From Microbacterium terregens (GTDB taxonomy: Bacteria; Pseudomonadota; Alphaproteobacteria; Sphingomonadales; Sphingomonadaceae), in contig NZ_BSEX01000018.1 of the NCBI RefSeq assembly GCF_027922045.1, forward strand, positions 62,001-126,000: DNA of 64,000 bases, written 5' to 3'. Positions 42,663 to 51,175 of the stretch are shown one piece after another (positions within the stretch are counted from its first letter, which is position 1; each line of letters starts with the position of its first letter). The translations under genes and the position numbers were made by a program. The notes beneath the pieces are model-generated. The model was given only the letters and a program-made list of their open reading frames with translations. It made no database searches and was not told where the DNA came from.

Positions 42663-42917
42663 GGCGCGTTGCCACGTGGCAACGGTGGCCAATAGCGGTC
42701 GCGCATCTCGGACTTTCGCAACAGCCGGGAGAGCGATTGTCACGTGGCAACCAGCAGCGAATTATGCCAACAAACAATAACTTACGGGTTGTCTGTCGCT
42801 CGACTACGCGCGCGGCAATCGGTCGTCGAAATGCTCATCGCGAGGATGTTGCCACGTGGCAACCGAGGTTTGGAGCGCGCGGCGTGCCGGCCGCGCAAGG
42901 TGGAAGGAGCGAGCCGA
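42663..42917. repeat. parS-like centromere: three CACGTG palindromes
   Basis: GTTGCCACGTGGCAAC occurs perfectly at 42668-42683 and 42848-42863, and as ATTGTCACGTGGCAAC at 42736-42751. The 16-bp palindrome shares GTT, CACGTG and AAC with the classical bacterial parS. The copies are 68 and 112 bp apart in the 255-bp parA-parB gap, the expected place for ParB binding sites. Confidence 0.85.
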
Positions 42918-43895
42918 ATGGCTAAGGGAAATAGAGGCTTCGGCTCGATGTTCACCGAGAACCTCGACGACGAAAGCCAGCTGGACAAGTCGAGCCCGTC
43001 GGAGGGCATCATCGCCAGCCGCAGCCAGACGCTCGCCCGCATCGCGACGGGGAAGACCGTCGCCGATCGCACGGAGTGGGTCGACCCGGCGCGGTGCCGG
43101 CCCTGGAGGCTGCACAACCGCGATCTGGATCATCTGAGCGAAGAGACGTGCCGCGATCTGATCGACTCGTTCCTTGCCGCCAAGAAACAGCGCATTCCCG
43201 CAATCGTCCGCCGCTTGAAGGATGATCCGGATCATGACTTCGAGATCATCGCTGGCGTCCGGCGCTGGTGGACGGTGCGATGGCTCCGGGCGCACCACCA
43301 CCCCGAATTCGACTATCTCGTCACGATCCAGAGCGTCAGCGACGAGGAGGCGTTCCGGATCTCGGACGTCGAGAACCGTTCGCGCAAGGACATCTCGGAC
43401 TGGGAGCGGGCAAAGGAATATACGCTCGCGCTCGCCGAGTTCTACGACGGCTCCCAGGCGCAAATGGCGGAGCATCTGAAGCTCTCACGGTCGTGGCTTA
43501 GCCGCCTGCTCGACGTGGCGCGCCTACCGGACGAGATCGTCGCCGCCTTCGCCGACACCCACGACATCACCGTCAGGATCGCGCGCGACATCAAGCCGCT
43601 GTCGAACGATCCAAGGGCGCTCACGCGGATGCGCGAGGAGGCAAAGCGGATCGCGGAGGAACGTGCCGGCGGCTTGCGGCTCAGCGGCCCGGAAGTGGCT
43701 AAACGGCTCGTTCGCGCAACGGTGGAGCCGACGCAGAAAGCGGCAGGCGAGAAGGAGGTTTGCGGGCCGAGCGGAAAGGCGATCCTGCGCTATGCCAGGG
43801 GCCGGGGCGGGGGGGTGACGATCAAGATTCCCGCCAAGCCTGCGGCAAGCAGGGCAGAGTTGCTGAAGGCCATCGAGGACCTGCTGCCGCTCTGA
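42918..43895 (+). CDS. parB: ParB partition/centromere-binding protein
   Basis: A 325-residue ParB-family protein. The ATG at 42918 follows GGAAGGAGCGAG; a longer frame upstream would run through the parS-like repeats and is rejected. Residues about 50-150 form the ParB/Srx nuclease-like N-terminal domain, ending in IIAGVRRWWTVRWL and ISDVENRSRKDISDWERA. The helix-turn-helix SQAQMAEHLKLSRSWLSRLL (about 180-200) is the parS reader. The C-terminus, beyond a basic linker, is the likely dimer domain. It completes a repA-parA-parB segregation module. Confidence 0.93.
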   Translation: MAKGNRGFGSMFTENLDDESQLDKSSPSEGIIASRSQTLARIATGKTVADRTEWVDPARCRPWRLHNRDLDHLSEETCRDLIDSFLAAKKQRIPAIVRRLKDDPDHDFEIIAGVRRWWTVRWLRAHHHPEFDYLVTIQSVSDEEAFRISDVENRSRKDISDWERAKEYTLALAEFYDGSQAQMAEHLKLSRSWLSRLLDVARLPDEIVAAFADTHDITVRIARDIKPLSNDPRALTRMREEAKRIAEERAGGLRLSGPEVAKRLVRATVEPTQKAAGEKEVCGPSGKAILRYARGRGGGVTIKIPAKPAASRAELLKAIEDLLPL

Positions 43896-43951
43896 TCGGC
43901 AGCGGGGAGGTGGGCGTCCTGTCCTAGGCGGCTCCGCGCGCAGGATCGGCT

Positions 43952-43981
43952 GCCAGGGCCGGGACTCGCCCCGGCCTTGGC
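43952..43981 (+). terminator. Hairpin terminator candidate after parB
   Basis: A 12-bp GC-rich stem (one G-T pair) with a 6-base loop lies in the 166-bp gap between the convergent parB and phospholipase genes. No T-tract follows, so it may act as a bidirectional barrier rather than a classic terminator. Confidence 0.5.
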
Positions 43982-44061
43982 GCCACCTCTATACCGGACC
44001 CGAACCGCCGCCAGGCGCAGCCCCCTGGCAGGCAGGAGGACTTGCGCCTTCCTGCTTGCCG

Positions 44062-45150
44062 CTAGGGCGCCAGTGAGCATCCCTCCGGCACGCGCACCGG
44101 GCTGCACCGCGCCATTGCACCTTGCGGCAAGGTAATCGTGAAGTTCGTGCGCAGCGGGTTCGGCGCTCCCGGATAATAATCGGTGCTCACGGCTTGGGCG
44201 CCGCTTGCCATGGCCGCGTCGGCCTTGCTGTAGTCCCGCCTGCGCGCTTCGACGGTGTTGGCATCAGTGCGGGTACGAACGACGACGCCCTTGGCGACCC
44301 AGTTCCGGATCCGGTCGCCGTCGACCAGCGGGTCCTGGACGATCTGGATCGCGGATTCGGGCTGGTCGTCCGGATACCAGCCGAACATCGCCCGGCCGGC
44401 GAGGGAGGGGTGGCCGGAGCGGTACAGCTCGGACACGGCGGCACGGACATCGAGCAGCACGTAGATCCTGCCCCGCGCCGCCGACAGCGCTGGCCAGCCG
44501 CGGCTGTGCACCGCCTGGTGCAGGGTCGCGCTACCCCCGCGCACCTCGTCCGGTGTGATCAGCCGCCTGCCCGGCAGCACCGACCGGATCTCGGCGTCGA
44601 GGGCGTCGAGCAGCTCGGGATTGTCGAGGGGCAGAGGGGTGGTGATCCCCGGCCTGTCCGAAGGTGTGTCCGCTGCGTTGATCGTGATCATGATCGGCAG
44701 GTGATCGGGATGGGCGCGCGACCAGCGATCGACCTCACCCAGGCAGCGCACCAGTGTCGGGCAGGTGCTCAGATAATCCACATCCGGGATATGGAAGACC
44801 TTGAACCCCGGCTTGAGCATTGCCTCTCGGTCGAAGACGGTACGCTCACCCGCCGCACGCGCCCAGGCTTCGCCCTTCGGGTCTGCGTAACGCCCGCCCT
44901 GCGGGTCGGCGAAGATGTCGAGTTCGAGCTGGCGGATGCCTGCATCGAGCTGCTGCGCAAGCGGCAGGTGATAATAATCGAGCCCGTCCGCCAGCTTCGG
45001 CTCGATTGCCCGGATCTTCGCCATCACTGCGGCAGGGATGCGCGCCTTGAAGCTGTTGTGTGACCCCACAATCTGAACGTCGTTCATCGCGCGGGGGCCT
45101 GCGCTGCCGCCGACAACCAGTGCCGCGGCTGCAAGAAGGAGTGCTTTCAC
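44062..45150 (-). CDS. Ca2+-dependent phosphoinositide phospholipase C-like protein
   Basis: A 362-residue exported protein of the bacterial Ca2+-dependent PI-PLC family. The GTG at 45150 is preferred: it lies 2 bases after the TonB receptor stop and begins a signal peptide (KALLLAAAALVVGGSAG). The catalytic N-terminal block is QIVGSHNSFKARIP; QLDAGIRQLELDIFAD holds the metal-site acids; and FKVFHIPDVD and LPIMITINA follow. Such enzymes split inositol phospholipids or related glycerophosphodiesters. The tight pairing with a TonB receptor suggests release and uptake of a phosphorylated head group. The substrate is inferred. Confidence 0.85.
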   Translation of the reverse strand: MKALLLAAAALVVGGSAGPRAMNDVQIVGSHNSFKARIPAAVMAKIRAIEPKLADGLDYYHLPLAQQLDAGIRQLELDIFADPQGGRYADPKGEAWARAAGERTVFDREAMLKPGFKVFHIPDVDYLSTCPTLVRCLGEVDRWSRAHPDHLPIMITINAADTPSDRPGITTPLPLDNPELLDALDAEIRSVLPGRRLITPDEVRGGSATLHQAVHSRGWPALSAARGRIYVLLDVRAAVSELYRSGHPSLAGRAMFGWYPDDQPESAIQIVQDPLVDGDRIRNWVAKGVVVRTRTDANTVEARRRDYSKADAAMASGAQAVSTDYYPGAPNPLRTNFTITLPQGAMARCSPVRVPEGCSLAP

Positions 45151-45152
45151 CC

Positions 45153-47783
45153 TCAGAACTCCGTCCGCACGCCGAACAAGATGGTGCGACCCCAATAGTT
45201 GATCTCACCATAACGAAGTTCATCGTCATTGTAGCTGTACTGTTTCGCGCCAGCGATGTTGATCGCTTCCAGGCTCAGCATCGTCTTTTCGCTCAGTCGG
45301 AACGAAAGGTTTCCGTCCAACGATCCAAATGCATCGACATAAGTGGGAGCCTGGGTCGTGCTGCCCGTGCCCGCGAGATACTTGTCCCGCCACACGTAAG
45401 ACAGGCGCGCGGAGAAGGGACCGTAGTCATAGAAGCCGACGATGTTGAAGCTGTTCTTGGAAAGACCGATCAGCTGATCCTCGATCGGCCGGGCGCCGGC
45501 GGTGTAGTTCGCCTCGACGGAGGTGTGGGTGTAGGAGGCCTGTACCCCCAGGCCGTCGAACGGCGCGGGCAGGAAGTCGAACACCTGGTTGTAGGCCGCT
45601 TCCAATCCATAGACCTTGGCATCGCCGCCGTTGACCTGGGTGCTCAGCAGCACCGTGCCGCGTCCCGGGATCTCGACGTTGATGTTCTGGGCGGTGATGT
45701 AATCGTCCATCGCCTTGTAGAACAGCGCACCGGTGAGCGAGCCCTTGCGGCTGAAATACCATTCCAGCGAGCCGTCGAACTGGGTCGCGAGGAACGGCTG
45801 CAGTTCCGGGTTGCCGCCGCTCGCAGTCGGTGCGTCGGTGGAGACGCTGATCTGCGGGGCGCTTTGGGTGACGTTCGGCCGGGTCAGCACGCGACTGGCC
45901 GCAAGACGCCCCACCAGGGTCGGGCTGAGTTCCGCGCGCAGGTTGAAGCTCGGCAGCCAGTTGTTGAAGGTCTGCGGGAAGCTTGCCGGCGTCGGAGCGG
46001 TGCCGATGGTGAGCGTGCCGCTCGCCACCTGGTCGGTATGCACGTATCGCACGCCCAGGTTGCCGGTGACGTCGATCCCGCCCAGTACAAAGCCGTAATC
46101 GGCGCGCACATAGCCGCTCGCCGTCTCTTCCGTAACGACATAGGAGGCGCGCTGGTCGGCCGGGGTGAGGGGAGCGTTCGCCACCGCATCGGTGAAGAAG
46201 GCGTCGTAGAAGGCGCTGGTGATCGGCACGACCCAATGGCGTGGGGCGTTGCCCGACACGCCGCGCAGGAAGTTGTCAAAGGGCATCGCTTCGTAGCCGT
46301 TCGGCAGGCTCGTCAGCGGGGTTCCTGCTGCCGGCGTCACGTTGAAGTCGCGGCGTCGATAGTCGCGCTTGCGCCAATGATATTCACCGCCGGCCGCAAT
46401 CTTCGTCAGGAAGCCGCTCATCTCGCGACCCACGTCCAGGCGGGCGTAGGTGTCCCAATCCTTGCTGTTCTTGGGCGCGATGTTGAACGGATAGAGGACG
46501 TAGTTCGCAGGGTCGGTGACATCGACGGGCGTAGTGAAGGTCGGGATCACCTTGTATCCGCCCGACGCATCGTAGGTGAGCGGGGCGAGGAACATCGCGC
46601 GGCTGCGCACCGTGCCTTCGGCATAGCTCGGGTGGAAGCTGTGGGCGTACGACCAGTTGACGTTGCCGGAGATGTCCCAGCCCTCGGGCCGCCAGTTCTG
46701 CTTGAGGCCGACGGTGATCAGGTCGTGACGGTTGAGGCTGTACTCGCGCGAGGCCATGAAGCGTACGTTGTTGATCGTCGCCCCGACTACGGTTTTGCCA
46801 TCGAGTTTGACCGAACCCGGCACGATCGAGGTGCCCGGATCGTCCGGGTAGATGTCGAGGCCATATTCGTCATAGGCGACGTCGAGCCGGGTCGCGAGCA
46901 CGTCCAGCGTCGTCTCCAGTTCGGCTGTGGGCCGCCATTGAGCCGAGACGATGCCGGAGAGGCGCTTGCGCTCTTCGGTCTCGACGGTCGGACGGGTTCG
47001 GGTCGGGGTGTAATAGCCCCTGCCAAGGTCTGCGACGAACTTGTCGAGGTTCCAGCCGGCCTGGTACCAGCGGTCGTTGCGGACCTCCTTGCCCCAATAT
47101 TGCCCGCCGATCAGGACACCGAGTGTCTCGTCGGCGGTGGTGAAGCTGGTGAGACCGGTGGCGTTCGGCTTCACCTTCTCCGCCAGCGTCGTGTAGGTGC
47201 CCCGCAGGTTGAGCGTGGTCTTGGTTCCGATATCCAGCGGGTGGAAGGTCTTCACGTCGATGTTTCCGCCCAGCGCGCCTTCCGTCATGTCGGCGGTCGG
47301 GGTCTTCACTACGTCGATCTGAGCGACGAGTTCGGCCGGCAGCATCTCGAACCGGAACTGACGGCCGTTGGCGCCGCCATTCTCGATCAGGTCGTTGATC
47401 GCGATCGAGCGGCCGTTCAGCAGCGTGTTCTGGAATTGCGGTCCCAAGCCACGCACCGTGACGTACAGCCCTTCTCCGCGCGGGCGGGTGATGGCGACGC
47501 CGGAGACCAGTTGCAGTGCCTCCGCAACGTTCTGAGCAGGGAATTTGCCGATCTCGGTCGAGTTGATCGAGTCCACGCCATAGGATGCCTGCCGCTTCGT
47601 TTCCGTGGCTGCGGCCAGGCTGCGCGCATAGGAGCCGGTCACGACGATTTCCTCCGGCTCCGCTTCGGTCGCGGCCGGCTCGGTCTCCCCGGCGGTGGTT
47701 TGCGCAAGGGCGGGCTCGATCAACCCGAGCGCAAGCAGGGTAAAGGGCAGCGTGGCCCGAAGCGGGCGTTGGCGTAGCGACAT
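45153..47783 (-). CDS. TonB-dependent outer-membrane receptor
   Basis: An 876-residue receptor with a signal peptide (to ALAQ, about residue 28), a TonB-box-like EEIVVTGSYARSL near 45, and a plug domain (FPAQNVAEALQLVSGVAIT, VTVRGLGPQFQNTLLNG). The beta-barrel ends GVRTEF. It is two bases upstream of the PI-PLC-like gene, so they form an operon. That pairing hints at uptake of a phospholipid-derived product such as an inositol or glycerol phosphate. The 233 bp upstream hold no site I can name. Confidence 0.92.
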   Translation of the reverse strand: MSLRQRPLRATLPFTLLALGLIEPALAQTTAGETEPAATEAEPEEIVVTGSYARSLAAATETKRQASYGVDSINSTEIGKFPAQNVAEALQLVSGVAITRPRGEGLYVTVRGLGPQFQNTLLNGRSIAINDLIENGGANGRQFRFEMLPAELVAQIDVVKTPTADMTEGALGGNIDVKTFHPLDIGTKTTLNLRGTYTTLAEKVKPNATGLTSFTTADETLGVLIGGQYWGKEVRNDRWYQAGWNLDKFVADLGRGYYTPTRTRPTVETEERKRLSGIVSAQWRPTAELETTLDVLATRLDVAYDEYGLDIYPDDPGTSIVPGSVKLDGKTVVGATINNVRFMASREYSLNRHDLITVGLKQNWRPEGWDISGNVNWSYAHSFHPSYAEGTVRSRAMFLAPLTYDASGGYKVIPTFTTPVDVTDPANYVLYPFNIAPKNSKDWDTYARLDVGREMSGFLTKIAAGGEYHWRKRDYRRRDFNVTPAAGTPLTSLPNGYEAMPFDNFLRGVSGNAPRHWVVPITSAFYDAFFTDAVANAPLTPADQRASYVVTEETASGYVRADYGFVLGGIDVTGNLGVRYVHTDQVASGTLTIGTAPTPASFPQTFNNWLPSFNLRAELSPTLVGRLAASRVLTRPNVTQSAPQISVSTDAPTASGGNPELQPFLATQFDGSLEWYFSRKGSLTGALFYKAMDDYITAQNINVEIPGRGTVLLSTQVNGGDAKVYGLEAAYNQVFDFLPAPFDGLGVQASYTHTSVEANYTAGARPIEDQLIGLSKNSFNIVGFYDYGPFSARLSYVWRDKYLAGTGSTTQAPTYVDAFGSLDGNLSFRLSEKTMLSLEAINIAGAKQYSYNDDELRYGEINYWGRTILFGVRTEF

Positions 47784-48016
47784 CTCGTAGATCTCCCCCT
47801 CCGGCGCGGCAGCGTCGGCGAGGTGCCTGTGGGAGCGAATTGTTGCGCGGGGAGGGCGTGGTTGTTACGCCAAAGTTACGTTCCTGCGGCGTTGAAGAGG
47901 CACCTGAACGCGCAAAGTCGCTGTGACGGCCGAGAAAGGTCCGGCTGCGATGTGCCGGCGGCCGTGCAATGCCGAGGACCTCTCAGGTCACGCAAGCAAC
48001 GCTCGGCTTTCCTTGC

Positions 48017-49468
48017 CTATAGCCAGAAGCGTTTCGCATCCACGAGCGCATCATATGCCTCTGCGGCGGCCCCGATCAGCGCCTTTCTCTTCCCCTTTCC
48101 CAGGAGAGCGTCGGCTTCGGGATCGTCTCCGATCCCCAGCCTTGAGATCACCTCCGGGGCGGTAGCGAGGTCGTTCAGGGCGCCAAGCTGGTCCTGCAGC
48201 TCCTCCAGCGCACCGACGAAGTTCTGATAGCGGCGGCGCCTCGCTTCAAACAGGGCCGAGAAGAACTCGCTCGCATACCGCAGCTTCTTGGCACTCTTGC
48301 GGAGCTCATGCCGGGTTTCATCGTCCATCTTCGCGAGATGGCGGCCCTGCTTCTTCACCGCTTTCCGGAAGCGCTCCAGCGCCGTGGCCGCGAAATCCCG
48401 TACCGGTTCGTTGCGACGGTCCTGCGTGCTGGCGGCCAGCAGCCAGGGGCCATCGGTGAGCCATTGCGTCAGATCCAGCATGAGCCGGCGCACGCGCCCT
48501 GAGCAGAGCGCAGCATCCACATGGGCATAGGCCTCTTCGCGCGCCGTTCGAATTCGCTCGTGCAACGCTCCCGCGGGGGCGCGGCCGAGGAGCACGTCCA
48601 GGTCCCGTGCATGTCCCAGTTCGCCCGCTAGCCAACGCAAGTCCTCACGGAATGGGTCGGCGCTGGAGTCGGCGGAGAACAGTGGCTTGAAGATCGAGAA
48701 GGCAGACCGGAGGCGACGCAGCGCGACACGTGCCTGGTGCAGCGCTTCCGGAGTGGGATCCGCGAGGAGGACAGCCTCGTTCAGCCGGAACTGCCGCAGG
48801 CATGCCTGGGCAATATGCTGAAAAGCCTGCGCGGCGGTCATCCCCGCATCCAGCGCGACCGGCTCGGCCTTGAAGACCGAGCGCGCGGGCTCCGCCAGAC
48901 GGTAGCCGCGCTCCGCCTTGGTGAGGACGCCCAGCCGGACGGGAACGATGTCGTCGATCTTCCTGGCCAGAGCGAACAGCGCGGCGGGCGCGCCCTCCTT
49001 CAGCTCCAGCTCCAGTTCGCAGATCGCATCCCGGCGATCCTCCCCGAGGACCTCGCCACGATCGAGCACGACCTCGATCTCGGCGTCGTCTTGAGTGACG
49101 ACCCAGGCGCGGCGTTCGACATGGACCTCGAACTGGGGCGTGATCGCCTGGATTCGGTCTCCGAGCAACGCCTTCACCGGCGAGGAGTCGTCCAGGATCG
49201 GCGCGTCCCCGTCGACCGGCGTCTCCCATTCGGATCGTGCGAACAGGCCCGTGTTTCCCGCACCGTCCGCTTTGACGGTCTGGATGCGCTCGTCTCCTGC
49301 CGCGCGGATCCGTAAGGAGGCTCCGGCTTGCGCAAGGTCCTGCTCGGGCGTGTCGTGATAGACGGCGCGCATCTGGCGGATCTTGGGGGTCTGGGGCAGG
49401 ATACCGGCTGCTTCCAAAGCATCTGCGGCGGCCCCGGTCAGGTCGAGCTTCAATTCAACTTCACGCAC
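48017..49468 (-). CDS. CYTH-CHAD domain protein (inorganic triphosphatase-like)
   Basis: A 483-residue two-domain protein. The GTG at 49468 starts the CYTH domain immediately with the triphosphate-binding ExExK signature (EVELK, residues 3-7). Paired acidic strands follow (EIEVVLDRGE, ICELELELK). From about residue 220 the helical CHAD domain has conserved His and Arg/Lys (HQARVALRRLRSAFSIF and HELRKSAKKLRYASEFF), which in this family bind polyphosphate. It probably cleaves inorganic triphosphate or binds polyphosphate granules. A much longer open frame running on to 50386 is a shadow of phoA. Confidence 0.92.
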   Translation of the reverse strand: MREVELKLDLTGAAADALEAAGILPQTPKIRQMRAVYHDTPEQDLAQAGASLRIRAAGDERIQTVKADGAGNTGLFARSEWETPVDGDAPILDDSSPVKALLGDRIQAITPQFEVHVERRAWVVTQDDAEIEVVLDRGEVLGEDRRDAICELELELKEGAPAALFALARKIDDIVPVRLGVLTKAERGYRLAEPARSVFKAEPVALDAGMTAAQAFQHIAQACLRQFRLNEAVLLADPTPEALHQARVALRRLRSAFSIFKPLFSADSSADPFREDLRWLAGELGHARDLDVLLGRAPAGALHERIRTAREEAYAHVDAALCSGRVRRLMLDLTQWLTDGPWLLAASTQDRRNEPVRDFAATALERFRKAVKKQGRHLAKMDDETRHELRKSAKKLRYASEFFSALFEARRRRYQNFVGALEELQDQLGALNDLATAPEVISRLGIGDDPEADALLGKGKRKALIGAAAEAYDALVDAKRFWL

Positions 49469-49656
49469 CCGGAACTGCCCTTTTCGTTGAAGTCGGTCCT
49501 GCGACGTAGCCAGGCGCGTGCCATTGTGGCCCGGTCTGCTGCTGAAGCGACAACGATGCGCGTGCGGAAATGTGCCCAGCACCTGAGGGCAGGGGGGCAA
49601 AGGATCGTTCGGTCTGGGTGAACCCGCGTGCTGCCGCGCGGGAGCAGCGTCCTCCG

Positions 49657-49685
49657 CTGCCGACCGGCGACACGCCGGCCGGCAG
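49657..49685 (-). terminator. Hairpin after phoA
   Basis: A 13-bp stem with one mismatch and a 3-base loop lies 7 bp beyond the alkaline phosphatase stop. No T-tract follows. Confidence 0.5.
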
Positions 49686-49692
49686 AGAAGCC

Positions 49693-51099
49693 TTACCGCA
49701 AGCCTAACGCGTCGCGGATGATGTAGTGGAGGTCGGTCTGGTCGAGCAGGCCGCTCACGTTCACCGCGCGCGGGCCATAGGCAGCGATGCGCAGCTGGGT
49801 GCCGGTATGCCCCTGGGAGCCTTCCTCGGCAGTGCCGTAGTTGACCGTCATCACGCCACCTTCGCGCGTGTTGAGCGCGGCGGTGAGGCCCGGCGCACGC
49901 GTGCCGTTGCCGACGATCTGGCTGGTGTGAGCATGGTCGGCGGTAACGATCACCAGCGTGTGGCCGTCGGCCTTGGCGAACTCCAGCGCGACCTGCACCG
50001 CCTCGTCCAGGTCGACGGTTTCGCCGATCTGACCGCAGGGGTTGGCGGCATGATCTTCCTTGTCGATCGACGCGCCCTCGATCTGCAGGAAGAAGCCCTT
50101 GGGCTTGTCCTTGAGCAGCGCGATTGCCTTTTGCGTCATCGCCGCCAGCGTCGGGGTGGTTGCGGTGCGCGCGGCATTCGGCTGGCAGGTGACCGCCGGC
50201 TTGCCGAGGTTGCCGTGGAAGCTGGCCTTGGGTCCGGTCCAGCGCACCGGCATGTTGCCCGGCGCGAACAGGCCGATCAGCGGCTGCTTGTCGTCGGCCC
50301 GGGTGACTGCGTCCAGCTCGGCCGCGGTGCGCACCACGCGGAACCCGCGGGCCTGCGCCTGCTGGAAGAGCGTCTTGCCCTTCCACTTGCCGGCCTTTGC
50401 CGCCTCCTCGAAGCTTTCGGCGCCGCCGCCCAGCACCAGGTCGGCGCGCGTGTCGAGCAGCTGCTCGGTGATCGAGCCCGCGCCGCCCTTCTCCAGTGCG
50501 TTCTGCGGGCAGCTCTTGCTGGTTTCCGCCGGGGCGAAGCAGTTGCGCTGGAGGACGTGCGCGATCTGTGCGCCCGGCGTGGCGTCCTGGATCGCCGCGG
50601 TGGAAACGTCGCCGGTGGCATAGCCTGCCGCCTTGGCGCGCTCGATCAGCGTCTGGTGGGGCTTGCCGTGGATGTCGACCCCGATCGCGCCATTGTAGCT
50701 CTTTACCCCCGATGCCCAGGCGGTGGCGGACGCGGCGCTGTCGGTGACGTAGTTCGGCTTGCCCGTCTTCCGATCGAGCGAATAATGCGTGTACTGGCCG
50801 GTGAAGGGCAGGGCATCGATGCCCTTGAAATAGCCGCCAGCTCCTTCGGCATAGTTGCGCGCGACCGTGATCTCGGAATCGCCCATGCCGTCGCCGATCA
50901 GCAGGATGACGTTGCGCACCACGCCGTCGGCGCGGAGCTTCGCATAGGTCTCGCGCATGTCGCCCTGCAGCCGCCGCGCACCCCCGGGCTCACGCACGTC
51001 CCCGCGCGCCGCGCGCGACAGATCGGGTGCTGCGTCCTGGGCGACGGCGGATTGGCTGGCGAGGGCAGCGAGCGCTGCGGCGACGATGCGCGTTTTCAT
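49693..51099 (-). CDS. phoA: Alkaline phosphatase (PhoA type)
   Basis: A 468-residue periplasmic phosphomonoesterase. The ATG at 51099 begins a Sec signal ([14 protein letters not shown], cleavage near AVAQ). Metal-site Asp is in [14 protein letters not shown]; the nucleophilic Ser is in [15 protein letters not shown]; and [18 protein letters not shown] and [13 protein letters not shown] supply the remaining zinc and magnesium ligands. Zn2+- and Mg2+-dependent release of phosphate is the family role. It lies 76 bp after a TonB receptor on the same strand, probably one transcription unit. Confidence 0.95.
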   Translation of the reverse strand: MKTRIVAAALAALASQSAVAQDAAPDLSRAARGDVREPGGARRLQGDMRETYAKLRADGVVRNVILLIGDGMGDSEITVARNYAEGAGGYFKGIDALPFTGQYTHYSLDRKTGKPNYVTDSAASATAWASGVKSYNGAIGVDIHGKPHQTLIERAKAAGYATGDVSTAAIQDATPGAQIAHVLQRNCFAPAETSKSCPQNALEKGGAGSITEQLLDTRADLVLGGGAESFEEAAKAGKWKGKTLFQQAQARGFRVVRTAAELDAVTRADDKQPLIGLFAPGNMPVRWTGPKASFHGNLGKPAVTCQPNAARTATTPTLAAMTQKAIALLKDKPKGFFLQIEGASIDKEDHAANPCGQIGETVDLDEAVQVALEFAKADGHTLVIVTADHAHTSQIVGNGTRAPGLTAALNTREGGVMTVNYGTAEEGSQGHTGTQLRIAAYGPRAVNVSGLLDQTDLHYIIRDALGLR

Positions 51100-51175
51100 G
51101 ATGGGGGTACTCCGGGGAAGAAACTGAGCAGGCATGGCCGCTCCCCCGCCGCGCCGCGACGAGGGAGCGTAGCGA

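Noticed and set aside
42744..42917. N-terminal extension of parB
   Set aside because: It would translate through a parS-like palindrome and lacks a ribosome site; ATG 42918 has GGAAGGAGCGAG upstream.
45060..47777. A 905-codon plus-strand open frame
   Set aside because: It mirrors the TonB receptor on the opposite strand and reads as low-complexity Arg/Val/Gly-rich sequence without domains.
49469..50386. Extension of the CYTH-CHAD frame by 306 codons upstream
   Set aside because: The extension overlaps phoA on the same strand in another frame and has no CYTH or other domain. The GTG at 49468 begins exactly at the EVELK motif.
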